Source: Temnothorax longispinosus (lineage: Eukaryota > Arthropoda > Insecta > Hymenoptera > Formicidae). From it: 64,000 bases of DNA. Made by a program: the position numbers and the translations under genes. The notes beneath the pieces were generated by a model. The model searched no databases, had not been told where the DNA came from, and saw nothing but the letters and a program-made list of their open reading frames with translations. Within the stretch, counting starts at the first letter, position 1; each line of letters opens with the position of its first letter. Where the stretch lies: the NCBI RefSeq assembly GCF_030848805.1, contig NC_092367.1:6169019-6233018 (forward strand). The letters are read 5' to 3'. Below are positions 1-14,468 of this stretch, in pieces.

Positions 1-3000
1 GATCAAGATTCGTTGAATGCCGCGCGTTCATATTGTTGATTTATCGCTAAGTTGACGTTAATACGATTAAGCGATTATGCAACGAGAATGAGACCGGGGA
101 CGCGTCGCGTCTAAAGTCCTGGCCTCGAGAAACCGTTCCGTTGACGCAATTTCTCTTTGTGATCACCGGTAAAAAGCGTGTCGTCCGTCAAAACAGGGTT
201 AAACATCCGCTCGCGCCCTCGCACCTTCCGCAACGTCGAGCGGAATGCGCGTGGCGCGCCCGACCGCTCGATGCGTGCGATGCACCGCGCGCTCTGCTCT
301 CTTCGTCTCTTTTTCGTTCCCTCCTTGCTTTGTAGCCTCGGTAACCTCGCTCTTTGTGCAGCCGTCCGTCTCCTTCAGCGAGCCATTTTCTAACGTGCGT
401 TAATTAAATTCCGATCCCCTTTCGGCCCGTTGTGTGTCGGCACATTCTTTTTTTTTCTTTATTACTCTCTCGCTCTTTCTCTCTCGTTCTCAGTTTCTGT
501 CGCTTGATTCAACATAATTTTTTTTCAGCTTTTGTTAGAATAGCGGGTAGCTTATAATTCAAATATATCGACACACTTTGAAAGGTTCGGTGTGCGAGCG
601 CTGATCAAACAATTATACTTTAATTCGTTTTTATACCGCGGGAATTTATATCTTCCCACTCTTATTATTTTTGTACGCATGTTCGTTCACTAACTATTCT
701 AATGTCGCTTGTCCCAGAATAGCAAATAGATTTCTCTCGTTTGCTTTGCATCTCAATCGTCGGGCGAGCGACGCGAGCTTTCGTGGGGCTTTCAAACCGG
801 TCGCCGAGGACGTGCATTAACTTTATTGAAGTGGGGGATAACTTCGTTCGATCGTGATGCGGTCGAAATGCGAGACGCGCCCCTTTTTGGCACGCATCGC
901 GCCGCTGGATATATAGCGCGTCTTTTTTTCCCGCGCTCCTCTCGCGGAGAGATACGCGCCGGGTTATATTGCGGTAAATCGATTTTTACATCGAAAATAG
1001 ATCGGCCCAAACCCGATTTTCTCCCGTCGCGTCACGTTCCACTCCGCGAATCAGCTACGGCCCGTGATTAAATGCGGCCGCTCGCGCTTCCCCACACGTG
1101 AGCTGCCTTCGTATGCGAGCGCGCCCAAATTGCCATTTTCGATCCGCGCCGATAGCTTAAGCGGTGTACGGCGAGAATTGCGGCGTGTCGACCGAGAATT
1201 AGGTGTCGGGAGTAAAGAGAATTTTCAAGGCACCGGCCCACGACTATCCGGCATCACTAATCAAGATCGCCTTGGGAGATCCCCGCGCGCTACCTCCCTT
1301 TTTACCTCTTCATTTTTTTCCCTCCCTTATTTTCTCGTCGCCACTGCCCCAGCGTCGCCGATCGCGGCTCGCCGCTGTAAATTACCGGGCGCTTTACATG
1401 ATCGCGCGATTTATGGCTAATTCCGCTAATTCGTAATCATTAGAGTCACGCGAGGCCGTTATGGGATCGGGACGCGGGCTCTCTCGCATGCGGACTTCTC
1501 GCCGCGAGAGCTGATAAACCCGCGCACCCGCGTGATGGTGACGGTAGCGGCGTTGGTGGTTTACGGAAGAGAGAGGCGGACAGTAGTCACGGTATATGGC
1601 GGTCGCGGAGGCAACCCCGCAACGAGCTGTATTTCATTGGATTAACGTAACTGGCGAACGGCGTTTGCGTTTCAATTACCGCGTGAATTTACGTTTCGAT
1701 CGCGCAAACGCGTCGCGGTGGTGGTGACGGCGGCTTGGGCGAGGGGGGCGCAGGGGGGGACGCGCGGCCCGACCGGGAACGAAATGGATTGGAAAAATGG
1801 GGAGGGTGAAATCATTGTAATGAAATTAGCGCGACTCCCGCTGTCAGCTTTTATGGGCGCCGTGTCGGAGGGTCGGGCTCGCCGCGCGCGCTTTTCCATC
1901 GTGCCGATTGTTATTGGCTGATAGATGTCGATAGGTTTTTTTTCCCCCTCGCGACGCTTCCGCCTGCGGTATTCGATTGTACGAGAGGCGTGTGCGAGAT
2001 ATTGCTTTTGGGCTAGTGCTCGACCGTGCCGTGCGCGCGGTGAAGATCGATGTCGAAAAGTCGGGTTTGCGCATTTTCATTTCTGTGATCACGCTTGATC
2101 GAACGCTAGATATAGGCATTCATCACCTTCTTTTTATAATATCACACTTCCGAAGAATGAACTTTGTATGACATAGAGTTATATTATTTCATAGAGTCTT
2201 TATTATTTTTTCTACATAATAAGAATTTACACTTTTCTTCTTCTTTTTCTTCTAGCTGTAAGTTTCTTCTAACGGGAAATGTTTGATTTCGTGCGACTCG
2301 GGCATCAAAATGTTTGTCAATATTGGTATTTGTATTTTTTATGCGAGGAGACAATAGTTTCCGATGTTGATAGATGATTAGGCCACGTAAAAATTTGAAA
2401 TATGGATTCTGCTGTACCGGCAGTCTTAGCAAAGATAAATTTTTTTCCTTTGCCTACATATATATAGCGACAATTATTATACATAAATCAGATTAATCTA
2501 TAATATTCATTTTAATATTGGATTTGTTCGCTGTAACTAGCGATGATTTACTGGACAGATAAATCGTCGGTACGATGACAGTGTGTTTTTTGAAGACGAT
2601 TGTACAAATAGACTGAACGAAGCTTTACATAGTTAAGCAAAAATATCACCTCAGGAACGTCACCTCTGATCCCAGAGTTCACCGATGAATAGTCAGCGAT
2701 GACGATGCTTTTATATCGCCCAATAAAACTGAGATCCGATAACCACGCGCGACCCCGCTGCGGATATCCTGGAATTACGAGCTTTCGTAAGCCACGGAAG
2801 CTCGCGGCCTAGTTGGTCGGCGAAAAACTTTTCGCAACCCCTCTTCTCTGCCGTCTCCTTCTTTCTCTCCTTGCGAGGGTGGATCATAACCGCGCGTTGC
2901 GATCATAACCGGCCGTTTATGCTCGCATCTCGAGTTCTCGAGGCTGATGCCTCTCTCTCGAGAGAATTGCGAGGACACAGGGAGACGGGAGGTAGGTTAG

Positions 3001-5280
3001 GGAACAGCGAGAGGGGATGAGAAGAGATTTTAACGACTCTCGTTGCTCTCCAACTCGCGGCGATCCCGCTCGGCTTAAGCAAATTGCCGAGGGAATTGCG
3101 CCTCAGCCACTCGCTTTCCACCCGGTTATTCCGATAATTTGCTTGCCGGTGGCGGCGAGAAAAGATCCTCAGCGGCCGAAATATCGCGACGCTACTGTAG
3201 ACATCGCCGCGATCGCGTGAAACGTCGAAACGTAATCGTCTTGTCACAGAAAACTGTCTATGGTCAAATATAGAAATAATATGTAAAAAATTCTCAAATT
3301 GTTCTTTTAATCAATAATGACTGTTAAGAAACAAAAATTGAGAATTTTAATCTCTTTTATTTTCACGTTTTACTCTCTCTTCCTTTCTATCTCCTCTTCT
3401 CTCTTTTTCTGCACCTCTTCTGTCTTTTAGAGCAACAGAATACCTTCCGGTCTTTAATATGTTTCGTCGAGCAAGTAACAAAAATTTCATGACGCCACTC
3501 GCCGTGACCTGTGAAAAACGACCGGCGACTTTGTCGCAAAGCGGCTCGAGTCCCACCGGCAAAGCACCGCCTCTCGCTTTGCATAAATGTTTATACATTC
3601 GTAGCTTCCTCTTACGCCAGCATTGCCGTGTGAAGTACACGAGGCTCATATGGCCTCAGAGTAAAAGAGCGCACGGAAAAAGAAGCGAAGATTGAATAGC
3701 AGACGCGTGGATTAAGTTCACTTGCGTTCTCAAGCGAGTATTGTATGTCCCGTTTATTTTGGAAGCGAGCCATACTCTTAAAATTTCATCTAGATTCAAT
3801 TTCAATTTATCCTTTATAATTTCTAGTGAGAGACGTCACGAAGAATGTGTTAAATACTATTATAAATCCTTTTTTGCCATATTTAAACATATAGTGAAAA
3901 ATTTTACGGATTATCTTATCTATTAAAATGATCTTCTAGAAATGTAGAACAAACGCAAATATTGTTTTCTTCTCGCTGAAATATTAAGAGCTAAAAGAAA
4001 GTCACGCGCAATCGTCTCGTCGATACGAATGAGATTAGGACCTATCTTTATGGTCTCTCAAAAACCGGAAATAAGCTACGTGGTCTTTGTAAAAGAACCG
4101 TGTTCACCGCTCGACAAAAGGAAACGTTTCCTGAATCGACTTTAGCTGTTTCCACCCTTTGAATCGTCCCGGTCGTCTTCTTCCTTTCTGCTTGGCGATG
4201 CCACGGAGCAGTCTGCATCCATGAATATTTTAGGGACGAACAGGTCCGAAATGGCGGCTCCTCACCCGCGGGAATCGGCCTATCCTAACGTCGGTCATAC
4301 TTCACGCCAGGACCCTTGGGGAAATCGACCGTCTTCCCAGGACCGACTACGTGATTCGCGAAATACCCGCGACATTAGAGACGTGTCCTCGGTGAAAAAG
4401 GTCTCCTCGGCCAACCACTTGACGTGTTGCGTGTCGGAAATCTTTTTTCACCACGCCCAATTTCTAATTGGCGCGTTCTCTCTACAGATCATTATATTTA
4501 ATCGGATTATTATTTATGACCGCATCAAAACGATATTTACCCTCAACATTCTTTTTAAGACAGATTACTCTCCTTTTAAGACAAATTTTAAGATTCGAAT
4601 TGCATCGATTCTTTAGGCGACGAAAAAGCCCTTTGATTCCGTACGACTTTGAAATTCCACTCTGTATAGCCTCGCTCGAAAGTTGCTTTCCTCTCTCTCC
4701 CCCAACCGCCCTGCCTCTCCTGAATCGCGAAATATGTGCGTGCACACGCCCGGCACGCCTTTGTATGCACCGCGGCGTTCACGCACCCGCGCGCGTGCCA
4801 CGACGACGGAGACGCGGCGTCTGTGCGGATAAGGTCGCTTGATATGCAAAGCGGGAGCGGCGCGGCGTCGTCGGAGATCGCGGCGCGGGTGCCGCGACTC
4901 GACTTTATTATTTCCCGAGTCACGTTAACACGACGGCAGATGGCCATTGGATTATGTGCGGGATCACGGAGACGAGGGCTACGACTCTCGGCGAGAAAGA
5001 AAGAGAGAGAGAGATGCGCCAGATATCTGGAAGGAAAAGGAGTGCATTTCGATCTGTTCCTTTAACAAATCCCTTTTGATCCGAGGAACCGGGTTCGAGT
5101 CCACCTGATCACAGGAATTTTTATATTCCAAACTGCACCCCCCGCACGAGTGGGGCTCGTGCGGAGAAACTGGGCTATCTTTCGGAGGAGACATTAAATT
5201 TAGAAATTGGTCGTCAAGCTTGGGGAGCTTGGGAGTATTACATTGCATGTATAAGTAAACTTCTTAATGAGTCTTGTTGA
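1..5280. other. Non-coding, no gene supported
   Basis: CpG-rich stretches (about 1-400, 780-2060, 2750-3240, 4700-5000) alternate with AT-rich ones. Open frames here are under 135 codons, overlap on both strands and give arginine/serine-rich products with no domain. Short oligo(T) and CT tracts occur near 450-530 and 3355-3420. Nothing else is seen. Confidence 0.6.
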
Positions 5281-5319
5281 CATGTCCGTCTATACGTCGT
5301 ATGTATAGACGGACACATG
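5281..5319. repeat. Perfect 12-bp hairpin
   Basis: GTCCGTCTATAC (5284-5295) is followed after 7 bases by its exact reverse complement (5303-5314), with CAT/ATG extending the stem after a 2-base bulge. It is too short for a typical pre-miRNA and has no terminator context. Function unknown. Confidence 0.7.
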
Positions 5320-8300
5320 CCGATGCGGATATCTTTTTTTCCATTGATTAACCAATTGGCGTATTTTCTTTTCGCAAGGATCCCTTTGCTCCTTTATACG
5401 TTCGTAGTCACTGACTTGCCGCATTCACGGCTACTTCACTTGGCTATCGCGCGCGGATCGGAATAGTTCGATACCGGAGCGATAAAAGTCCACCCTATGT
5501 TGAGACATCACCACCGCGCGCACGTATATACACAAGGTGTGTGCAACCCTTACAACTCTCTCACGCTGTTGCTTCGATCGAAGATACCGCTGTCGAGCCT
5601 TCTCGGTATTTCTCGCTTTCTCGACGTCTCTCTTTCGTCGCCTTTTTTTCTCTCCTCGTCATCGACGGCGATATCCGACTTCCACCGATAGGAATCCGCG
5701 ATCGCAGGAAACTTTAACGCCTCGATGCACAGTAAGGTCTTTCTCGAAAGCTGATAGCCGGCGTTTGAGCGACGCGATATCTTAGCTATGAATCTTTAAA
5801 CACGGAAGACTTCAAAACGAGTTAAAGATGCGATCTTTTGAGCGGCTTTAAATTCCTTTCGTAAAGAAGGCGAGCTGTAATATATTCCTAAAAGGATTCT
5901 GGATTGTAAAAATTATGAACAGTTTACAACGAAGGTTATAAAATAAGAAACCTAATCAATGTTAGAGTCTGATTAAAAGGGAAATAATTCGAGAAAGAAA
6001 AATGCCGAATAGATCGTATTTAAATTTTAATATCTGACGTTTATTTTCGAGATAAATCCGTCAAGATGCGGAAACAAAAATTGACCACCATGAGAACGGA
6101 TTTATCCATCTAAGATGTTTTTCAACAATAACGATCGAAAAACATTATTATAAAGCTCCCGTGGCGATTCGCCCTTTCTACGCTCCAGAACGTGCTTCGC
6201 GATCGTTGTTATCGACGACGACGGGGCCGTAAAGTCGAGCGATAAAATGCGCAACGGACGAAGGATAGATGATTACGCGACTCCTCGCAACGAGCAGTCA
6301 GCAGCCTGTCGGCAGGAAGCAGCCGGAAGCATCGCCTGCAGCTGCACCCGACGCGAAACGCGGTTAACCGGGCTATCAATTTTCATTACGAGTGAAAGCT
6401 GCAGCTTCGAGTCGAGGGGCGCCGTCATCAGTCGAGAGTTTATTTGCTGCTGGCAGGATATACAAGGTCTCGAGGAAAAGAAAAAAAGAGGGGAAAAACG
6501 AGAAAACAAAATCGCGAAATCAAAAAAGTCACACCGGGCGCACGGTCCCATTTATATTCCAATTTCCAATTTAGAAAATGAAGACCCGTCGTCATTCAAT
6601 TCGCGGCCGGTTTCGAGTAATGGAAAACGATCTATTAAGAGACGCTGCGCGCTCGTTGAAATCGCTCTTCAAGTGGATCGCCAAGTCGTAAGTATTCATA
6701 CGCCGTCGCTGCTGAAAAAAAAAAGACCGGACTTTTTACGCTCTCCCGTCTTGGCGGCACAAACACTCCAACTCTTTCGCAATCTTCCAATCTTGACTTT
6801 ATCTTCAATTTATTTCAACCTTTTGCAACTCAAAAGTTTTTTTTTGTTGGCCAACGCGGATTAAAGAATTCGAATTGAAGATTCGAGATCGAGCAATCGA
6901 AGATCTCAATCGACCTGATCGATGCCGTTATATACGACGTATCTTACTGTTGAGAAGGTCGTTCTATTTTCCGCTTCGCTTTAGTAGTTTATTAACGGTG
7001 TCGCATGTAAGAGCTCATTAACATGCGAGACATGCATTTATTTTTAGTATTTCACTCGCGTGTGTCGCTAATATATTCCTAGATAGCGCGTTTTTGTCGG
7101 TTTAACGTCGATGCATTGATATAACAAGCTGTTAACATTGTACTCTTATCTTCCACTCATGTATATATGCCTCTTATCGTGACAAAGCGATGCGTGTATA
7201 AGAAACGCTTCTTATACTAAATTAAAAATTTGATATGCTCGTGAAACATCGACGATTTAATGTAAATTCTATTTTATATCAGGTTCGGGGGAGGGGGGCG
7301 CAATTCGCGAACAAAAATAACCGGACGACACATCAGCGGCGTTAATTAATTGTCGTGACTTTGAAGTCACCTACTTTGTACACGGCGTTTCTTTCATCTG
7401 CGCGTGCACCCGCGCAAGTTAAATTGGCCGAAGACTGGCACGGTGCCGAGACGCAGTCGCGAGATACGTTGCATCTGCTGCTACAAGCGGCTAATAAGTT
7501 GCATAAATAAGAAAAAAGTGAGAAGGAGCGAAAACACATTGAATAAAACAAGTAATGGCTGAAAGGCCTTTCGGCTTTGCTTAAAACCCGCGTGCGTCGC
7601 CAAAGGTAAAAAATTCTCATTTGGAGAAATTAGGCTGTCATTAAAGATCCAAGGTTTCCTGTACGAAATCAAATATTTCCCGTTTCGAGAAAATTTTTCT
7701 TATTTTATATTAATATTATATTTTACATAGCGTATCTGCAATTTTTCGGAAATTTATCTCTGCAGAAGCTCGATAGCCCCTTTCCTTCCAATTCTTTGCA
7801 CTTTCTGCTCACCTCTCCCTCTCTACTGTTATACAAGTCGCCTTAATAAGTTATAGCTATAAGAGAGATCCTATATCACGAGTTAGGGAGTAAGTCCGCC
7901 GGCTATTTTGCCCTCCCCATACTTGCGAGACAATAGCTGACGTGGAGATCGGCGTTTTAGCGCATTATCGGCATATTATTCGCATAGAAACGCGAACTAT
8001 GTTCACGTCGGATTATCTACGTTGGAGAGATATGCAGATTTCTACGCCACTAAAAGCGTTTTCAGTCGTGCAAAGTTATCAACGGAAGTTCGTATCTACC
8101 TCATATTCTTCGTCATATTGACTTATTGTCTCGAATATGGAAATAAATATAAAAAGTTATCTTAAATCGCTGAAAAATTTACACGCGCTATTAATTTTAA
8201 CTGATTTGTAATACATTTTCTTCAAGTTTCTCCTAACTTTGTAAATAAATCAGAAATTGTCAAAACGTTAATCTTTGGCTGAAGTCACAGGTCGGGATAT

Positions 8301-8975
8301 TATACGCCACAGTTTGGAAACAATAGCATTCACGCAAGTTTCCTTGGTATATTAGCGAATACTTATCCATTCGTTATGTGTCACGTACGCCGGCTCAAAG
8401 AATATATGAATGCAAAGCGGAGATAAGGAGCGACGAGTTGCATGCTCCACCTGTATAAACATGAGACGCTTAAAAATATGTGCAACAACGTAATGCATAA
8501 TAACTATAATCTGCACGTTGTTGATAATAATGTTAATCATTTCCCGACGTGTATATATCCTTGCATTTTCAGGCTACAGATAATAAAACAGAGAATACAT
8601 AAACTTATTTTACAGAACTGTAAAATAAGAATTTTGTTCGTAAACATGTATCTACGTTCACCATATCATGCATAATAATATGCTTTATTTTTGCCTTTTT
8701 AAATAACAAATAAAAGAAGATTTAAAAAATGCATGTATCAATATCACGGCGATATTCTACGATTAATATCGTATATTGTTATCTTATTCTGAGCTGAGTA
8801 TATTATTCGGGATGTGTTTCATTCATCTAGCGTTCTAAGTCTAGGTATATTCTGTGCAAAAAGCCTTCTTTGTTGTGAATCAAGCTTAATTCGGAAAAGC
8901 TTTCTCAGTTCCAACGCCGTCCGCTTGTTCACCTTTCCGGGACGCCACAGAGAACAGCTTTTTGGCTTCTCTTTT
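5320..8975. other. Non-coding, no gene supported
   Basis: Mixed composition to about 6,900, then mostly AT-rich. A 205-codon open frame at 6247-6864 is compositionally biased and ends in a poly-A/T-rich part with no domain. No RNA gene or mobile element is seen. Confidence 0.55.
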
Positions 8976-9690
8976 ACGCGCCTTTTCTCTGGTTTCGCTT
9001 GCTTGATCGAGTCTCGTCGGGAAACACGCGATCTTGTCAGGACATGTAAATTCCTTTTCTCTCAGCTTTTCATCTCGCTGCCTTTTGTTGGCTGACAGAA
9101 TTGTGGATTTCGCTCGTTTTATTCTTGTTCTACATTTCCACGATATAGATATGTGTAACGTGTAATGTTTATAGCATCAGATATACGTATGCAATAATAT
9201 CATAGATTATATAAAAATACCGTTTTAATTCCAGTATTTTAATATAAACTTCAATTTTGTATTGATACTTTGTTATTTTATACGTCACATATTGATACAA
9301 TCATTAAGATTGTACTATATATTAATTCAAATTTTCGAAATATCTAAAAAAAAGCAACGAATGTATTCTGCATTCGTTAAAACTATGGAATAACTTTTCG
9401 AGATATCTTATTTAAATATGAATTGTATTCTAAGGTTTCACTAAGTCTACCGAGTTACCGAGAAGTTTTTCTAATTTCAACGAATTCGCACCTTATCGTT
9501 GTGCATTTCTTTTGCTCTGCGCATTCTGCTGAACGGAGAGCTATTTTTTTCGGACGAGTCGTTCTGCCCGGAGCGGTTACCACGCCTTTCCGTTCCTTTC
9601 GAGCTTGATCGGCTCTAGCCGGTGAACGTGATCTTGTCAGGATGCGTCGTAAATTCTCTTCGTCGCTCCCCATCCCGTCTTTCGTGTCCC
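8976..9690 (+). repeat. Diverged direct repeat, 600-bp spacing
   Basis: About 8976-9090 and 9582-9690 are related copies. Shared landmarks are GCTTGATCG (9001 and 9603), GATCTTGTCAGGA (9030 and 9630, exactly 600 bp apart) and GTAAATTC (9046 and 9649), with CT-rich flanks that also align. The copies are clearly diverged. The AT-rich stretch between them is unique as far as I can see. Confidence 0.55.
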
Positions 9691-12600
9691 AAGCATTTCC
9701 TCGTCTTCATTTCGCGAATGCCGCGAGTTATCGATCGGTCGGACAGAATTTTAATTATCCAGTAACTTAGAAACGATCGGTTTGCAATTTAACCCTTCCG
9801 CCATATCCGGATCCTTATGCACGAATCCGACACGAAGGTCACGTTCCTCTTGTTCTTCCCTTTGGCTCCGACCTACTTTCGCGTGAAAACTTATCTTCTA
9901 GTCAGAACATTCTCTTCTCGCAATTACGCATTTATCGATTGCCAACGGGATGAAGAAAGGGAAGACGCGGCCTTGTTCGAACGCCTCGTTCTTTCCTTTC
10001 TTCCTCTTCCATTCTTCCTCCAAGTTCTTCGTCCTTTCCGCTTTTTCTCGTTTGCCGGTCGTTAGACGCGCGAGTACGCGTCCTCGCTTTTATGGCCTCG
10101 TAAAATCGCGCCGTGCGCGCGCGCGAGATGCACTTATTAGACACACGCGAGCAAGAAACCAGAGGGGGGGGGCTTCTGACCCGTTAAACCGGTACGCGGA
10201 AACGAGCGTGTTCCACTTCCTGTCTCTTTTCGCTCGTCCATGCACGATTCGGATCCTCTACAACTCCATCTCCGGCCCGAAGAGCTGGCTCGTCTCCATT
10301 TGCCGGCCGGCCGGCCGGTCGGTTACGGATTCCTACCTGGGCGACAGGTCTTCGGGGCTCTCGTGCTCTCGAACACGGCGATTTCTGTCCGGATATTTCA
10401 ATCTGACGGGGAGAACCGTTCATCCCATCGATCGATCGCTGCAGCGGCATTTTCCATCACGGTACTACCGGTACTTTAATATCCCAGAATACGCGCGTTA
10501 CACACATATATGCGATTTTCCGAATGTTCAGAGTCACAATTATGGCTCTATAATCTTAATTACATGAAACACTGTTACGTTGTTTTCTTAATTCGCGAAA
10601 CATCTTCCACGAGTAATATATGCCATTTTATTATAAGTTGTCGTGTAACTATAAATTTACAATAAGTCGTAATTTTAATGAATTTAACATTATATATAAA
10701 GTACTAGATTTTTTAATTTAAAAAATTTGAGAAGAATTTGCAAGAGCCGCGCTGCGATATTATTAAACTTTACTGCGCCGTAGAGTTGAGTGACAAATTA
10801 CCTGATTAACTGAATCTTATTCATTGACGTGAAATTTTATAAGCTTGTTTTACGAACGTTACAGAATGAAATACCATCTGCAGAGGTTGCTATAAAATCG
10901 CGAGGCACATCGGTGATATCTATACGACGTACTTATAATTTCACGGGGGGAAATCGGGATTTATTATTCCCGCGCTGGTGTAATTATGGCCGACTTCTGA
11001 CGTTTTACGCGACGTTAAATCATTAGCAAGTTTTCGATACCATCTTTCGTAAGGTGAGGAGAAGATAGCTCTCGGTGTAACGGCACATTTTACGATACTT
11101 AAGCGGTCTCGCGTGCGCGCCTCGCCATCGCGTGTGTTATGCGCGCGGCGAAACGATACCTTGGAACCTGCCCAGGATTTGGGATTCCGCAGTGCTACCG
11201 GCACCGTCTAGTCCGCTTCCTGAATATAAGCGCGGCCTGTAATCTCGCTCCTTACCACCACGTACCGACAAACGTACACGGATGTGTACACGATATTCGA
11301 GACACGTTCCACCAGTCGTCTCGCTCGTTTCATCCACCGGTGCTGCAAGTGACGCACGTTGCATCCCTGCGCTATCTGATCTCGCGAAACGATTCTTTTT
11401 GTTACGTTTAACTTTTATTAGAAAAGTAGATTTGATAAAATCAGGATGGTAAATGGTAACGAAGGTTGCATTCGCGGTACGCTGTGTGCCTCGCTCATGA
11501 TGCACCGTGAGCATTGTATATAATCAATTCGGGACTATCTTTCAATGAGATGTTATGAACATACTAACTTTTCGTCTTGACAAAAATGTTTTATCTTTTC
11601 ATTTTATACAATGGTTCCAGGATTCCGCTAAATATTGAGAAAAATTTCATCTCGCTAGGAAAATTGATTAAAAATTAAAGTGAAAGCCATTTTTTTCAAT
11701 CATTTATTATAATTTAATCGTTTCTGTCAGTTTCCGAGTACCTACTCCTCGTCGCGAAAGAGATCTTGTTTATGGACAGGTCGTTATAGAGTTTTTGACT
11801 TAAAGCGCAAGTTGGAAGGAAAGAAAACTGATCTCGGCTGCGCCTGCATCGAAGTTTACGCTGAAGTGGATATTCAGCGTACTTTGGCGCTTGAAGAGTC
11901 AAAGGAAACTTCCATTCGGGGTTTCCGTTTACAAACTCCACGATGTAACTCGGATACTCGAGAGAAACATGAAAGCTCGGCCGTGCATGTTCGAATATCG
12001 AGGAGATAAAATTCGATTCTCGCAGGACTCGGTCGCTTGTGAAAAAGAATGATAGATATTTTTGCATATCTATATCTGTGTAACATTTATATATCTACAT
12101 TACTGATGATTTATTATCTTATTTTTTCCAATTCATCTCTAATTATCTTCAGGTTTAGAAATGAGTTGCCCTAAAAAAAAAATTGTAATTAAAATTGTAA
12201 AATTAAAGATTTTATCATAAGATTTATGCAAATCTTGTATTTTTGTCGTATTTTTCGTTATGATATAAGTATCAAGCTTACTTCTTTTATTCTTCCAAGT
12301 CCAGAATTAAGATCATCAGCGGCGTCTAACGACGCCTCGATCAAATCCTGTTTATCGATCGGCACTCCTCTCGCCCGTCCGGTCAGGCGAGATATTTCGC
12401 GATACAGGGCGCATCGGCACGGCGATCCGCCCTATAAATCCTAAACGGATTAATTAATTAATAATAATGCGCTGTCCTGCCCGTGCATGTTAACCGGTCC
12501 CTCGCCGGTTCACGTACAAGCTGCGCGCGAGTCCTCGGTTATTTTAATGAGCGTGAACGTGGACGCGCGCGGCCGATCGATTACATAGCCAGGCTAGCCG

Positions 12601-14333
12601 CCGAAATTAATAATCACCCCTTCTCGCCTGTGCCCCTCCCCCCCTCCTGAGACGTAAATGCTGCCGACACGGAAGCTGCTCAACCGGCGTTAACCGTAAA
12701 TGTTTCGGCCCGAACTCATTTTCGCCGCGGTTAAGTTAGATGGACAGGTTGTCTCGCGAGTTTATCGGCCAATTTCAACTAAATATTATAGTATCTATTT
12801 TGAACTCGTAGTGCCTAAAATCATTCTCGTTAAATTTTTCAACAAGCATTAATTGACACACAGATATTTTGGTGAAATTGTTCTTGATGATGATAGAAAT
12901 TTTTTATATCAAGATTAAGCTTATAAAAAAGACATTTATTTTATTTGTGAAGAAATTTTATTTATAACAATTGTAAATTTTTAAATTGCAGTACTTACAA
13001 TTTGCAGAGTTGAACTCCTCGGTGTTGTGCAGAACACTGAGACCCTGAATTAAAATCTTTTTGTGAAGCGCCCTCGGGAATTAAACGCGGCGCGACGGCA
13101 TGCGCTTCCGAGAAATCTCGTGTTTCGCGATCAAGCGTACATGTGGACCAATCAACGAGAATTTCCGCGGCGACCGTTGCCACCGTGTTTGCATTCTGAC
13201 GATGAAATCGCCCCTTTCGGCAGTGTTTGTTGCTCTTGTAGGGATTATAGCGGCCGTTATAGCCGTTCCGCGCGCGGTTTTTGCGCGCGGTGATTTGTAA
13301 TTTATGCAACACGTGGAAAAGCGACGACGCCACGATAATAACGCACGCATTAATCCGATATTATTTGTTACGCGTAACGATCGAGGGGGTCGTCATTGTT
13401 TTGCATGGATATGATGAAAAACACGGTTGCGCACCGAGATTGCATTTTATAACGGCCTGTGATTTATAATAAACGAATTTATGAAACGCTTCGTCGCGAG
13501 CAAATTTTTAATAACTTTTTATTGGTAAGGGGGGGAAACGGTATCTCCCGGTTGTGATTATTGCGCGAACGATTGATTGGTTTGTTACAAACTGTCGATA
13601 TATTATAGAGCGCCGTTCGTTCAGTGGATACGAATCGACAATGCAAATTATTTTCTCGCCGCGACTAAAATTGCAAAAGTCAAAGAGTGAGGAGACAATC
13701 AACATATCGGGAAATATCTTTCCTAGTAGTTTGTACTTGCTGTCTTCTCTTTGAACGAGTCCCGAAGAAGGACTGAGGGAATAATAAACTGGAATAGGGT
13801 GCTTTGTGTGAAGATTCAAGGGTGAAATCAAGCCGGGACGGACTGCCTAAACAAACTGTCGCTGGCAGATAAACGATAGATAATTACTTTCGCCGGCTGC
13901 TGGATTAATATTGGGATTCTCGCGTTACGGGAGATTCTCATCTCTCATTTCCTCTCGATCTTTCCGCCTCTTCGCTTCCCGCGTCGCCATTCCCATCGCA
14001 CGGTTTCCGCGTTCTATCCCCTTTGATCCTCTTTAATTTTACTCGCACGTATTGTCGTTTTAATGCCGCTATTCAGTTGGCATGTCTGTATATTTTTACG
14101 ATACAATTAAGAGTGTGTGGCAAATATGTTATAGTTCAAAAGCTGTTATTTAAAAATACTGCAATCTATTATTTTGTATCGACAATGTTAGTTTGCGATT
14201 TTTAAATATTAATTCCGTATAATGTTGCGAACATTGTATCAGGGCGCTTTTTTCGGAAAGCACGAACGAAAAATTATAACGAAAAATGCTCTTTTTTAAT
14301 TGCCTGCGAGAACAGTCTCAAGTATAATTTTTA
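9691..14333. other. Non-coding, no gene supported
   Basis: This stretch includes a GCCG tetranucleotide run at 10302-10318, CpG-rich parts (about 9800-10480, 11100-11370, 12300-12780, 13060-13350) and AT-rich spacers. The 205-codon frame at 9950-10567 is a chance product of CT-rich, CpG-rich DNA. No RNA gene is seen. Confidence 0.55.
12425..12625. promoter_or_regulatory. Possible enhancer-like segment with clustered homeodomain-type sites
   Basis: Repeated TTAATTA/AATTAATAAT cores (12450-12470 and 12606-12615) sit among CpG-rich DNA with GATCGATTAC. Such mixtures are common in conserved non-coding elements of insects. This is inference from motif density only; no conservation data were available. 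Confidence 0.2.
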
Positions 14334-14367
<34 letters not shown>

Positions 14368-14468
14368 CTCTCTCTCCCTTTCTCTCTCCCTCTCTCCCTC
14401 TTTCTCCCTCTCTCTCTTCCTCTCTCTCTCCCTCCCCCCCCTCTCTCTCTCTCTCTTTCTCTCTCTCG
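14334..14468. repeat. Compound CT microsatellite, about 135 bp
   Basis: An interrupted (CT)n run with CCT, CCC and TTT interruptions. It yields repetitive Ser/Leu frames on one strand and Arg/Glu frames on the other, which are not genes. Confidence 0.95.

Noticed and set aside
5088..5108. GGTTCGAGTCC resembling a tRNA T-arm
   Set aside because: The T-stem bases do not pair beyond two, and no acceptor or anticodon arm can be formed upstream.
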